DNA of 64,000 nt from Altererythrobacter sp. H2. GTDB lineage: Bacteria; Pseudomonadota; Alphaproteobacteria; Sphingomonadales; Sphingomonadaceae. The stretch's first letter is position 1. Each line of letters begins with the position of its first letter. Under the pieces are notes generated by a model. It had not been told where the DNA came from, searched no databases, and saw only the letters and a list, made by a program, of their open reading frames with translations. The translations under genes were made by a program, and so were the position numbers. The stretch is from contig NZ_CP141285.1 in assembly GCF_035319885.1 (NCBI RefSeq), positions 2,232,001 through 2,296,000 of the forward strand, written 5' to 3'. This document shows positions 10,095 through 18,584 of this stretch, piece after piece.

Positions 10095-13000
10095 TGGAAG
10101 TCGCGGGAGGGCGGAATGATCCGCACATCGCGGGGATGCCCGCCAGAACGTGTGCCGGTGCGGCCTTCCAGCGGCCGGTTCACCTCGTCGGCGCGGGCAA
10201 GCGAAGCGGGCAGAAGGTCGTCTGCGAGCGCGTGGAGCGCAGCTGTGGCATCGGTCAGGTGCTGGGCGATGACGTGGATCACCTCATCATCGTACTCCAC
10301 CCGCCCGCGCACTTCCATCAGCCGCGCGCCCATGATGACCTTGCGCTGCTTCTCCATCAGGTCCGGCCAGATCACCAGATTGACCACCCCGGTCTCGTCC
10401 TCCAGCGTGATGAAGCACACCCCCTTGGCCGATCCCGGGCGCTGACGGATCAGCACCACGCCCGCCACCTGCACCATCGCCCGATGCTTGCGCGCGCGCA
10501 GGTCAGCCGCTTTCACGAACCCGCGCTCGGCCAGGATGGGGCGCAGGAACGCCAGCGGATGGGCCTTCAGGCTGAGGCGAGTGGTCTGGTAATCGGCCAC
10601 CACTTCCTCACTCGGCGCCATGGTGGGCAGCCGGGTTACCGCACGCTCTGCCCCCTCATCGCGCGCACGGGCATGAGCGAACAGCGGCAGGTCTGGCGCA
10701 GCGATCAGGCTGCGCGCGTCCCACAGCGCCTGCCGCCGGGTAAGGCCGAGCGACCCGAAGGCATCGGCACTGGCCAGCCGCTCGATATGCGCCGGTGACA
10801 GCCCTGCCCGGTCACGCAGCTCCGTGACGTCAGAGAACGGCCCATTGACGTCACGCTCAGCCACGAGCCGTGCGGCGACATGCTCCGGGAGACCATCGAT
10901 CTGCCGCAAGCCGAGACGAAGGGCGATTTTTGTTTCTCGCAGAGAGGCAGAGGAGAAGGGAGACGCGGAGATGTCGCACGTGCCGAAGGCACAGTCAGTA
11001 TCAGCAAGCGTTCGGTCCGGCGCACAGTGATAAGTGGAATGCCGCTTTGCCGCAGGAGCCAAGCTTTTTTCTGTCTCTCTTTCCTCTGCGTCTCTGCGAG
11101 AAACCAATTCCTCCAGGGAGCAGTCCCAGGCCGAACAGTTCACATCCACCGGCAGCACCGGCACCCCGTGCTCCGCCGCGTCGCGCACGATCTGCGCGGG
11201 CGCGTAAAACCCCATCGGCTGCGAATTAAGCAGCGCCGCCGCGAACGCCGCTGGGAAATGGCATTTGAGCCAGCTCGACACGTAGACGAGGTGCGCGAAA
11301 CTGGCCGCGTGGCTTTCCGGGAAGCCATATTCGCCGAATCCCCGGATCTGGTTGAAGCACCTCTGGGCAAAGTCGCGGTCATAGCCGCGGGCCACCATGC
11401 GTTCGACCATCATGTCCTGCAGTTCATCGACCATGCCGCGGCTGCGGAAGGTGGCCATTGCTTTCCTCAGCCGGTTGGCCTCGCGGCTGGAGAACTTCGC
11501 CGCGTCGAGCGCGATCTTCATCGCCTGCTCCTGGAAGATCGGCACCCCCAGGGTGCGGCCCAGGATGCTGGTCAGCTCGTCCGGCGGGCCGTGCTCGGGC
11601 GCGGGTGCCGGGATCTGGACGGCCTCCGCCCCGCGCCGCCGCTTGAGATAGGGGTGGACCATATCCCCCTGTATCGGCCCTGGCCGCACGATGGCCACCT
11701 GGATGACCAGGTCATAGAACTCGCGTGGTTTAAGGCGCGGCAGCATGTTCATCTGCGCCCGGCTTTCGACCTGGAACACGCCGAGCGAATCTCCCTTGCG
11801 CAGCATGGCGTAGGTGACGGGATCCTCGCGCGGGACCGTGGCCAGCGTCAGCGCCTTTCCATGATGCTTTTCAAGCAGATCGAGGCATTTCCTGATACAG
11901 GTCAGCATCCCCAATGCCAGCACGTCGACCTTGAGGATGCCCAGCGCCTCGATATCGTCCTTGTCCCATTCGATGAAACTGCGGTCCGCCATGGCACCGT
12001 TGCCGATCGGCACGGTCTCGGTCAGCGCCCCTTCGGTGAGGATAAACCCGCCGACATGCTGGGAAAGGTGCCTTGGCATTCCAATAAGTTGCTCAGTCAG
12101 CTTGAGAACACGCCGCAAGTAAGGATCATTGAGATCAAGCCCGGCCTCGGCAACATGCTTCTCCCCAATCTCGCGCCCCCACCCGCCCCAGACGGTGCGC
12201 GCGAGAGCGCTGGTGACATCCTCGCTCAGCCCCATCGCCTTGCCGACCTCACGGACGGCCATGCGCGGGCGGTAGTGGATCACCGTCGCGCACAGCCCGG
12301 CGCGGTGGCGGCCGTACTTGCGGTAGATGTGCTGGATCACTTCCTCGCGCCGCTCATGCTCGAAATCGACGTCGATATCGGGCGGCTCCTTGCGCTCTTC
12401 GGAGATGAACCGGTCAAACAGCAGTTGGTGCCTGGCCGGATCGACCGATGTGATGCCGAGGCAGTAACACACCGCCGAATTGGCCGCACTGCCCCGCCCC
12501 TGGCACAGGATCGGTGGATCGACCCCGCGCGCGTAGTCCACGATATCGCGGATGGTCAGGAAGTAGCGGGCCAGGTCGAGCTTATCGATCAGTGCCAGTT
12601 CGCGCTCCAGCGTGTTCCGCACAGCCTCCGGCACGCCCTCTGGCCAGCGCCAGTCTGCACCCTCAAAAGTCGATTTTTCAAGGTATTGCTGTGGCGTCAT
12701 GCCGCCGGGCCAGGCTTCCTGCGGGTATTCATAGCGCAGTTCATCGAGGCTGAAGGTGCAGGCATCCGCCACCTGCCGCGCCGCTGCGATGGCATGGGAC
12801 CAGCGCGCGAACAGGCGGGCCATCTCGGCAGGCGATTTCAGGTGCCGCTCGGCATTGGCGAGCAACAGATGCCCGGCCTGAGCCACGGTCGTCTTGTGGC
12901 GGATCGCGGTCATCACGTCATGCAGCGGGCGGCGGTCCGGGGTGGCATAGCGCACATCGTTGGTTGCCAGCAGACCGAGGCCGTGCGCCCGCGCCAGCGC

Positions 13001-13840
13001 ATCGAGCCGGTCGATCCGGGCCATGTCATCGCCGGAGTAGAGATAGCTCGCCGCAAGGTGGCGCAAGCTGGGAAGCTGGCGGGCGATATGGGGAATAAGC
13101 TCTGCGAATGAAGCGGTTAGAGAAGTGGTTTCACGCAGAGGCCGCAGGGAAGAAGAGAGACGCAGAGAGGCCGCGCTTGCGGCGCAGCCGCTCTCCTCTT
13201 CAAACGGCTCCGACAGAGGCAACGATGCGGCCAGCGAAGGTGCCTTCGGCACGAAGGATGTCTCCGCGTCTCCCTTCTCCTCTGCGTCTCTGCGAGAAAC
13301 AGGAAAGGGTACGACATTGCTCGGCACGGCGATGGTAAACTGCCCGTCGAGATCGTCCGGCGGCAGGAGCACCAGTTGAACATGCCCCTCACCTTCCTTG
13401 GCCGAATGCTCTGCCAGCATCGCGAGCGAAATGTCGCACGCACCCTTGGCCTGCCATTCTCCACCGAGTGTACGCATCCGCCCGGCGCTGATCAGGCGGC
13501 ACAGGCGGCCATAGGCGGTGCGGTCCACCGGATAGGCGAGGAAGGCCAGCCCCTCGACCGTCTCGATCCGGCACCCGATCACCGGGCGCAGCCGCAGGGT
13601 CCTGGCCTCGCCATGCAGCCGCACCACTCCGGCCATCGAATTGGCATCGGCAATCCCGATCGCATCATAGCCGAGCGTGCGCGCCGCTGTGACCAGATCG
13701 ACCGCGTCCGACGCGCCGCGCAGGAAGCTAAAGCACGATACCAGCCCCAGCTCCACAAACGGGCTGGGGGATGGCGGCGCTATGGAGTCAGGATCAACCT
13801 CGATCCGGCGCTTGTCTGGAGTGAGCGGGGCGTCGGGCAC
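10091..13840 (-). CDS. dnaE2: Error-prone DNA polymerase DnaE2 with two in-frame repeat insertions
   Basis: A 1249-residue C-family polymerase. It has an N-terminal PHP domain (ELGLVSCFSFLRGASDAVDLV), palm/fingers (PPDIDVDFEHERREEVIQHIY, with the catalytic PDIDVDF), helix-hairpin-helix, and a C-terminal OB fold. DnaE2 does mutagenic lesion bypass with ImuA' and ImuB. The GTG start at 13840 is chosen because it follows the udgX stop and has GGAGGGG upstream; a longer frame to 13894 overlaps udgX. The protein is longer than usual because of two exact 57-residue inserts (DNA 13127-13297 and 10931-11101), in variable loops between conserved blocks. Both begin SRRDAEE and end LRET. Confidence 0.93.
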   Translation of the reverse strand: MPDAPLTPDKRRIEVDPDSIAPPSPSPFVELGLVSCFSFLRGASDAVDLVTAARTLGYDAIGIADANSMAGVVRLHGEARTLRLRPVIGCRIETVEGLAFLAYPVDRTAYGRLCRLISAGRMRTLGGEWQAKGACDISLAMLAEHSAKEGEGHVQLVLLPPDDLDGQFTIAVPSNVVPFPVSRRDAEEKGDAETSFVPKAPSLAASLPLSEPFEEESGCAASAASLRLSSSLRPLRETTSLTASFAELIPHIARQLPSLRHLAASYLYSGDDMARIDRLDALARAHGLGLLATNDVRYATPDRRPLHDVMTAIRHKTTVAQAGHLLLANAERHLKSPAEMARLFARWSHAIAAARQVADACTFSLDELRYEYPQEAWPGGMTPQQYLEKSTFEGADWRWPEGVPEAVRNTLERELALIDKLDLARYFLTIRDIVDYARGVDPPILCQGRGSAANSAVCYCLGITSVDPARHQLLFDRFISEERKEPPDIDVDFEHERREEVIQHIYRKYGRHRAGLCATVIHYRPRMAVREVGKAMGLSEDVTSALARTVWGGWGREIGEKHVAEAGLDLNDPYLRRVLKLTEQLIGMPRHLSQHVGGFILTEGALTETVPIGNGAMADRSFIEWDKDDIEALGILKVDVLALGMLTCIRKCLDLLEKHHGKALTLATVPREDPVTYAMLRKGDSLGVFQVESRAQMNMLPRLKPREFYDLVIQVAIVRPGPIQGDMVHPYLKRRRGAEAVQIPAPAPEHGPPDELTSILGRTLGVPIFQEQAMKIALDAAKFSSREANRLRKAMATFRSRGMVDELQDMMVERMVARGYDRDFAQRCFNQIRGFGEYGFPESHAASFAHLVYVSSWLKCHFPAAFAAALLNSQPMGFYAPAQIVRDAAEHGVPVLPVDVNCSAWDCSLEELVSRRDAEERETEKSLAPAAKRHSTYHCAPDRTLADTDCAFGTCDISASPFSSASLRETKIALRLGLRQIDGLPEHVAARLVAERDVNGPFSDVTELRDRAGLSPAHIERLASADAFGSLGLTRRQALWDARSLIAAPDLPLFAHARARDEGAERAVTRLPTMAPSEEVVADYQTTRLSLKAHPLAFLRPILAERGFVKAADLRARKHRAMVQVAGVVLIRQRPGSAKGVCFITLEDETGVVNLVIWPDLMEKQRKVIMGARLMEVRGRVEYDDEVIHVIAQHLTDATAALHALADDLLPASLARADEVNRPLEGRTGTRSGGHPRDVRIIPPSRDFH
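10931..11101. repeat. In-frame 171-bp palindromic element A inside dnaE2
   Basis: The ends are near-perfect inverted repeats: TTTCTCGCAGAGAGGCAG at the left, and the same with one change when the right end is reverse-complemented. It is exactly 57 codons and adds SRRDAEERETEKSLAPAA through FSSASLRET between the conserved blocks WDCSLEELV and IALRLGLRQIDGL of DnaE2. It contains the short palindrome CGTGCCGAAGGCAC. It lies in the opposite orientation to element B. Confidence 0.85.
13127..13297. repeat. In-frame 171-bp palindromic element B inside dnaE2
   Basis: Same terminal inverted repeats and the same length as element A. The first ~60 bases read in the dnaE2 sense match the plus strand of element A almost base for base, so the two copies are inverted relative to each other. 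It encodes SRRDAEEKGDAETSFVPKAP through SSLRPLRET, placed after the PHP domain and before LIPHIARQLPSLRHLAASYL. There is no nuclease, splice or intein motif. Confidence 0.85.
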
Positions 13841-13841
13841 G

Positions 13842-15323
13842 TCACCCCTCCAGCTCCGCCAGCCGCGCGGCCACTTGCGCGAGATCCCCGGCAAAATGCC
13901 GCTCCTGCTCGGCCTGCGCCTCCCCCTCGAGCCGGAGGAGGTAGGACGGGTGGACCGTCAGCCACAGCTCGCTGCCGTCCTCCAGCGGGATCGCCTGGCC
14001 ACGCTCACGCCCGACGCTGACCGTGCGCCCCAGCAGCGCCCGCGCCGCACTGGCCCCCAGCGCCAGCACCAGCCGGGGCCGCACCAGCGCGCGCTCACTC
14101 TCCAGCCACCAGCGGCAGGTGTCGATTTCCTTTGCGGTGGGCGACTGGTGCAGCCGCCGCTTGCCGCGCCCAGAACCCCGCACCACATACTTGAAATGCT
14201 TGACCGCGTTGGTGACATAAGCCGCGCTCCGGTCGATCCCGGCTGCAGCGAGATGCCGGTCCAGCACCTGCCCCGCCGGGCCAACGAACGGGCGCCCGGC
14301 CTCATCCTCCTGGTCGCCCGGCTGTTCGCCGACGATCATCAGCCCGGAAAATCCATGATCGTTACCGCGCGCCCCCTCGCCTGCCACTGCCCGGTTTTCG
14401 AGCGCCCCGATCGGGCAGGCGCGGCAGGCGTGAATCCCCTCTCCCAGCGCCGCCAGGGTGGCAGGCCGTTCGCCAAACTCGCTGCTTCCGGCTGCCACCA
14501 TGCGCGATTCCCGGGCCTGCGCCCCGGCGATCAGCTCAGGGATGAGCGCAGCCTCGGGCATATTCTTCCAGTACTTGCGGGGCATTTCCTTCAGCATGGC
14601 CCCGATCTTCAAACGTGCCGGGTTGAAAATCGATGCATAGTACGTGCGCCACAGATCCTCTGCCGGATCGCCTTCCGGGGCATCGCTATGCTGGGCCGGT
14701 GGCCCCTCTTCCAGCACCGCGCCATCCCAGTGCAGGCAGCCTTGCGGGGTCAGGATCGACCAGCGCATCGAGGCGAAACGGCGGACAAAGAAGGCCGCAT
14801 TGGCGCGCAGGATATGATGCTCCGGCTCGAACCAGGCGACATAGTGTTCACCCACTTCGGCTTCGTCTGATTCCACCAGCCTGAAACGCAGGAAGGCGCG
14901 CATCTTGTGAATGTCGCGCCGCACGGCCTTGGCCAGATCCTCGGCCCGCCGCACGTCAAGGTCTGCCTTGTCCTCCATGATCCCCGGACTGCGCTGGAGC
15001 CGCCATAGCAGACGGTAGAGCAGGCCGAAGCGCGCGGGGTCCTTGTGCAGCACCACGTTCTTCGCCAGCTCGACAAACCGGCGGCTGGCGCGCACCGGCG
15101 AGGCGTCGCGAGGGGGAGCGGGCAGGCGCAGCGCGGCATTGGCCGGTCCCTCGTACGCGAACAGGTCCCCCACCCCGCCCGGCTCGGCCCACATGACCCG
15201 ATCGGGTGGGACGTCGGCCTGCACCAGCGCCCGCGCCCGTTCCCGCCACAGGTCGAAATCGTCCGGCTCAGGCAGGTGCACGGCATAGTGGCTGCCGGCA
15301 GCGAGATGCTGAAGCGCGGTCAT
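13842..15323 (-). CDS. udgX: UdgX-type uracil-DNA-binding glycosylase fused to a radical-SAM-linked DUF4130 domain
   Basis: A 493-residue two-domain protein. Residues 1-260 match the SAM/UDG-linked domain (DUF4130), with RRDIHKMRAFLRFR and WFEPEHHILRANAAFF. Residues 280-493 are a family-4-like UDG: CRACPIG (iron-sulfur cysteines), GEQPGDQED (332-340) and HPSYLLRL. The insert GKRRLHQSPT with His392 is the UdgX R-loop, whose His is known to form a covalent bond with uracil-containing DNA. It starts inside the stop of the radical SAM gene (ATGA) and is followed at once by dnaE2, so the three genes form a coupled operon. Confidence 0.9.
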   Translation of the reverse strand: MTALQHLAAGSHYAVHLPEPDDFDLWRERARALVQADVPPDRVMWAEPGGVGDLFAYEGPANAALRLPAPPRDASPVRASRRFVELAKNVVLHKDPARFGLLYRLLWRLQRSPGIMEDKADLDVRRAEDLAKAVRRDIHKMRAFLRFRLVESDEAEVGEHYVAWFEPEHHILRANAAFFVRRFASMRWSILTPQGCLHWDGAVLEEGPPAQHSDAPEGDPAEDLWRTYYASIFNPARLKIGAMLKEMPRKYWKNMPEAALIPELIAGAQARESRMVAAGSSEFGERPATLAALGEGIHACRACPIGALENRAVAGEGARGNDHGFSGLMIVGEQPGDQEDEAGRPFVGPAGQVLDRHLAAAGIDRSAAYVTNAVKHFKYVVRGSGRGKRRLHQSPTAKEIDTCRWWLESERALVRPRLVLALGASAARALLGRTVSVGRERGQAIPLEDGSELWLTVHPSYLLRLEGEAQAEQERHFAGDLAQVAARLAELEG

Positions 15324-16564
15324 GCCGCGAACAGTTCCAGCTGTTCCTGCCTGGGTGCCAGCAGCGCGCGCAGGTCGGCGCGGTCGGTCAGCGTGACCGG
15401 GCGCCAGTCAAGCGTACAGATGAACGGGCGGACCTTGGCAATCGACTGGGTCAGCCGCGCCACGTCGTCCAGCCGCAAGGTACGGTGGCGGCGACTGGCG
15501 AGGATCCGCTGGACCGCCTTGACGCCCAGCCCCGGCACCCGCAGCAGCTGCTCGCGCCCCGCGCGGTTGACATCGACCGGGAAAGCCTCGCGGAATTTCA
15601 GCGCCCAGGCCAGCTTGGGATCGATATCGAGCGGCAGCATCCCGTCGGCCTCGGTCGCCTGCATTACCTCGGCGGGCTGGTAACCATAGAACCGCATCAG
15701 CCAGTCCGACTGGTAGAGCCGGTGCTCGCGGATCAGCGGCGGGCGCTTCAGCGGCAATACGGCGCTGGCATCGGGAATGGGGCTGAAGGCACTGTAATAG
15801 ACCCGGCGCAGGCGGAAATTGTCATAGAGGCGGCTGGCCTTGCCGACGATATCGGCATCGGTCGCAGCATCGGCACCGACGATCATCTGGGTCGACTGGC
15901 CCGCGGGGGCAAATCGCGGGGCGTGGCGAAAGCGTTTGCGCGCATCCTTGGCCTCGACGATGTCGCTCCTGAGCTTGCCCATCGCCCCTTCGATCTGGCG
16001 CGCGCTCTTGTCCGGCGCCAGGCGGACCAGCCCGGCATCGGTCGGCAGCTCGACATTGATCGACACCCGGTCAGCATAGAGGCCCGCCTGGTGGACCAGC
16101 TGCGGGTCTGCCTCGGGAATAGTCTTCAAGTGGATGTAGCCGCGAAAGTCGTGCTCCTCCCGCAGGATACGGGCCACTTCTACCAGCTGCTCCATGGTGT
16201 GGCTGGAGCTCTTCACGATGCCGGAGGAGAGGAACAGCCCCTCGATATAGTTGCGGCGGTAGAAGCTCAGCGTCAGGTCGACCACTTCCTGCGGAGTGAA
16301 GCGCGCGCGGCGCACGTTGCTGCTCTTGCGGTTGACGCAGTAATGGCAGTCGAACACGCAGTGGTTGGTCAGCAGGATCTTGAGCAGCGAGATGCACCGG
16401 CCATCGGGTGCATAGGCATGGCAGATGCCCATCCCCTCGGTCGAGCCAATCCCTTTTCCGCCCAGGGAGTTGCGCTTGGCCGTGCCGGACGAGGCGCAAG
16501 AGGCATCGTATTTCGCCGCATCGGCGAGGATTTCGAGCTTCTGGAGAGTGGTGAGAGACGACAT
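15320..16564 (-). CDS. Putative DNA modification/repair radical SAM protein (UDG-linked)
   Basis: A 414-residue radical SAM enzyme starting MSSLTTLQKLEILADAAKYDASCASSG, the typical N-terminus of the UDG-linked radical SAM family (TIGR03916). The 4Fe-4S motif CVFDCHYC (CX3CX2C) lies near residue 85 and a helix-hairpin-helix (REQLLRVPGLGVKAVQRIL) near residue 345. The reaction is unknown; it is thought to act on damaged or modified DNA with UdgX. The start at 16564 lies 2 nt after a LexA box. The frame upstream of it (to 16657) has no support and covers the promoter. Confidence 0.85.
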   Translation of the reverse strand: MSSLTTLQKLEILADAAKYDASCASSGTAKRNSLGGKGIGSTEGMGICHAYAPDGRCISLLKILLTNHCVFDCHYCVNRKSSNVRRARFTPQEVVDLTLSFYRRNYIEGLFLSSGIVKSSSHTMEQLVEVARILREEHDFRGYIHLKTIPEADPQLVHQAGLYADRVSINVELPTDAGLVRLAPDKSARQIEGAMGKLRSDIVEAKDARKRFRHAPRFAPAGQSTQMIVGADAATDADIVGKASRLYDNFRLRRVYYSAFSPIPDASAVLPLKRPPLIREHRLYQSDWLMRFYGYQPAEVMQATEADGMLPLDIDPKLAWALKFREAFPVDVNRAGREQLLRVPGLGVKAVQRILASRRHRTLRLDDVARLTQSIAKVRPFICTLDWRPVTLTDRADLRALLAPRQEQLELFAA

Positions 16565-16566
16565 TT

Positions 16567-16599
16567 GTTCTTTATATGTTCCGATGCTGAATTCGCCAA
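16567..16599 (-). promoter_or_regulatory. LexA-controlled, apparently leaderless promoter of the radical SAM-udgX-dnaE2 operon
   Basis: Read on the minus strand: TTGGCG (16599-16594), a 17-bp spacer, TATAAA (16576-16571), 6 bp, then the ATG at 16564. The LexA box GAAC-N7-GAAC (16581-16567) brackets the -10. This geometry puts the transcript start on or next to the A of the ATG and leaves no room for a ribosome binding site. LexA bound here would block RNA polymerase until SOS induction. Confidence 0.75.
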
Positions 16600-16651
16600 C
16601 AGGATTGTGCAGCCGGGCAAATCGGCGCATGGTTGAGAGGAGGAGATTGCC

Positions 16652-16966
16652 GTGCACACCGCCCCTGCCCCCCAGTCACGGCCCAATGCCGCGCTGCGCC
16701 GCCTGATCTGGGCCGGGGCCATCGCGCTGCTCGTTCTGCCCGCCATCGCCATGCTGTTTACCAGCGAAGTGAACTGGGGGCCGGAGGATTTCGTGGTCGG
16801 CGGCGTGCTGCTGCTGGGCACCGCCTTCGTGCTCGACCGCGTGATCGGCAGTGGCTGGAGCAGGCGCACCATTGTGCTTACCGGAGGCGCTGTGGTGTTC
16901 GTGCTGGTGTTCGTATGGGCCGAACTTGCGGTCGGCCTGATCGGCTCGCCCTGGGCAGGCAGTTAA
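16652..16966 (+). CDS. Small three-helix membrane protein, unknown function
   Basis: A 104-residue protein with three hydrophobic segments at about residues 18-37, 46-63 and 75-97 and a short cytoplasmic N-terminus. The GTG start at 16652 has a strong AGGAGGA upstream at good spacing. It lies between the two SOS units, divergent from the radical SAM gene, with only about 85 bp between the starts. No known motif. Its position suggests it is an ordinary inner-membrane gene beside the cassette, but a role in damage response is not excluded. Confidence 0.6.
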   Translation: MHTAPAPQSRPNAALRRLIWAGAIALLVLPAIAMLFTSEVNWGPEDFVVGGVLLLGTAFVLDRVIGSGWSRRTIVLTGGAVVFVLVFVWAELAVGLIGSPWAGS

Positions 16967-16970
16967 ACGC

Positions 16971-18584
16971 TCAGGCACCCAGCCCCTGCAGGAACCATTC
17001 GGGCGGGCCGCCGCGCCCGTCGCCGGCAAGGCCGAGGCGATAGATCCAGTAGCGCCGCCCGGCATCGTCCTCGACCCGATAGTAATCGCGCAGCCGCGCC
17101 GCGCCGCGTTCGCGCCACCATTCCGGTGCGATCCGCTCCGGCCCTTCGACCCGGGCGACTTCGTGCACCTGCCCGCGCCAGCGGAACGAGCGCGGGTGCC
17201 CGTCCGGGCTGGCGTAGAGCACCGCGATCGGTTCCGCCCGGTCGAGCAGCTTCAGCGGCCGGGCATGGAAACGCAGCTGTTCCTGCGTGGCGGGTTCGGG
17301 CGCGAGCGGCGGCTGCCAGCGCTGAGCGCGCTCAGGCACATGGCTGGCGTGGAGCACCGGGCGGCTGACAGCCTTGTCCCCCAGCCGCACCCGCAGCCGG
17401 TCAACCATGGCGGCAAGCGAGGTGCCATGCCGCTCCGCCGCAGCCTCGATATCGCCCTGGGTCATGGCGACAGGCTCGCACCAGCTGGCGCGCAGGCGGG
17501 CCAGCTCGATCCCCAGCCCGGCGTCGACATCGTCCAGGCGGCTGGCGAACAGGCGGGTGAGGTGCGCCGCATCGCGGCTCGCCGCCGCCAGTTCCAGCTG
17601 GCGCACCACCACCATCCCGTCGACCCGCCACAGGCCCAGTTCCAGCCGCCGCACACCCTGCCCGCGCCGCTCCAGCTCGCGCACCATGTCACCCGCCAGG
17701 TCGGTCATGACCTGGTCCAGCAGCGGGCGATGCCGGATCGGCTCCATCAGCCGCCGCTGGACCAGCGGCAGATCCTGCGCCGCCACCGGCAGCAGAGGCT
17801 CCGGCACCCGGCCCAGCAGCTGGTCGAGCCGCACCAGCGGGTTGGCGGAAGGCGACGTGCGGTTGCGAAACCGCCGCACCAGCGCATCGCGCCCGATACC
17901 CCACAGGTCGCCCAGCCGCTTGAGGCCGAGGCGGCGCAGCACCGTCAGCACATCGTCATCAAGCCGCAGCGCGGCAACGGGCAGATCGGCCAGCGGGCGC
18001 GACCAGTTCTCGTCCGCCCCCAGGACCGCCCGCGCTGGCCCGTAATGCGCCAGCGCCCAGGCTGCCCCCGCCGTGGGCGCAATGGCGCAGCGCGCAGCCA
18101 GCCCGCGTCTGGCAAAGGCGGCCTGGACATCGGCCAGCAACCGCGCCTCGCCGCCGAACAGGTGGGCAACGCCGGTAACATCGACGAGCAGGCCATCCGG
18201 CGGGTCGAGTGTGCTCCAAGGCCCCCAGCGCTGCCCCCACAGCGCCAGCTTCTCCAGCGCATCGCGGTCCCCTGCGGGATCGGTCGGCACGGCCCTGATG
18301 TGCGGACACAGGGCGCGGGCATCGGCCAGCCGCATCCCGCCGCGCGCACCCGCTTCGCGCGCGGCACGGTTGACGGCGTCGATCCGGGGGCCGTGGGCAG
18401 TGTCGGTAATGAGCACGACCGGCGCCGCATCCACGCCCTCGCCCGGCGTGCAACCCTCAGCCAGCCGCCAGCGATCGAGCGCCAGACGCGAAAGCCAAAC
18501 CGAGAGGATACGGCGCCCCCGATTGTGCGGCGGGGGTTGCACCTGGCTTTGCGGGGCGGACAGCAAGGCTTTGCCCGTCATCAT
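16971..18584 (-). CDS. imuB: Y-family polymerase-like mutagenesis protein ImuB
   Basis: A 537-residue ImuB. The N-terminus RRILSVWLSRLALDRWRL is the ImuB form of the Y-family palm; the catalytic acidic residues of active Y-family polymerases are not seen, as is normal for ImuB. GLKRLGDLWGIGRDALVRRF is the helix-hairpin-helix segment, and the C-terminus ends PEWFLQGLGA. ImuB bridges ImuA' and DnaE2 to the beta clamp in lesion bypass. The nearest usable start (18584) overlaps the end of imuA by 128 bp, so the true start is uncertain. It converges tail-to-tail with the small membrane gene, 4 bp away. Confidence 0.88.
   Translation of the reverse strand: MMTGKALLSAPQSQVQPPPHNRGRRILSVWLSRLALDRWRLAEGCTPGEGVDAAPVVLITDTAHGPRIDAVNRAAREAGARGGMRLADARALCPHIRAVPTDPAGDRDALEKLALWGQRWGPWSTLDPPDGLLVDVTGVAHLFGGEARLLADVQAAFARRGLAARCAIAPTAGAAWALAHYGPARAVLGADENWSRPLADLPVAALRLDDDVLTVLRRLGLKRLGDLWGIGRDALVRRFRNRTSPSANPLVRLDQLLGRVPEPLLPVAAQDLPLVQRRLMEPIRHRPLLDQVMTDLAGDMVRELERRGQGVRRLELGLWRVDGMVVVRQLELAAASRDAAHLTRLFASRLDDVDAGLGIELARLRASWCEPVAMTQGDIEAAAERHGTSLAAMVDRLRVRLGDKAVSRPVLHASHVPERAQRWQPPLAPEPATQEQLRFHARPLKLLDRAEPIAVLYASPDGHPRSFRWRGQVHEVARVEGPERIAPEWWRERGAARLRDYYRVEDDAGRRYWIYRLGLAGDGRGGPPEWFLQGLGA

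Noticed and set aside
10880-13111. A 743-codon open frame on the plus strand
   Set aside because: It lies opposite dnaE2 in high-GC DNA, has His/Arg/Gln-rich shadow composition and no domain, while the minus strand encodes all polymerase motifs.
10931-13297. dnaE2 inserts as inteins or group I/II introns
   Set aside because: Each is only 57 codons, in frame, with no splice residues, catalytic RNA core or endonuclease. They fit palindromic coding repeats.
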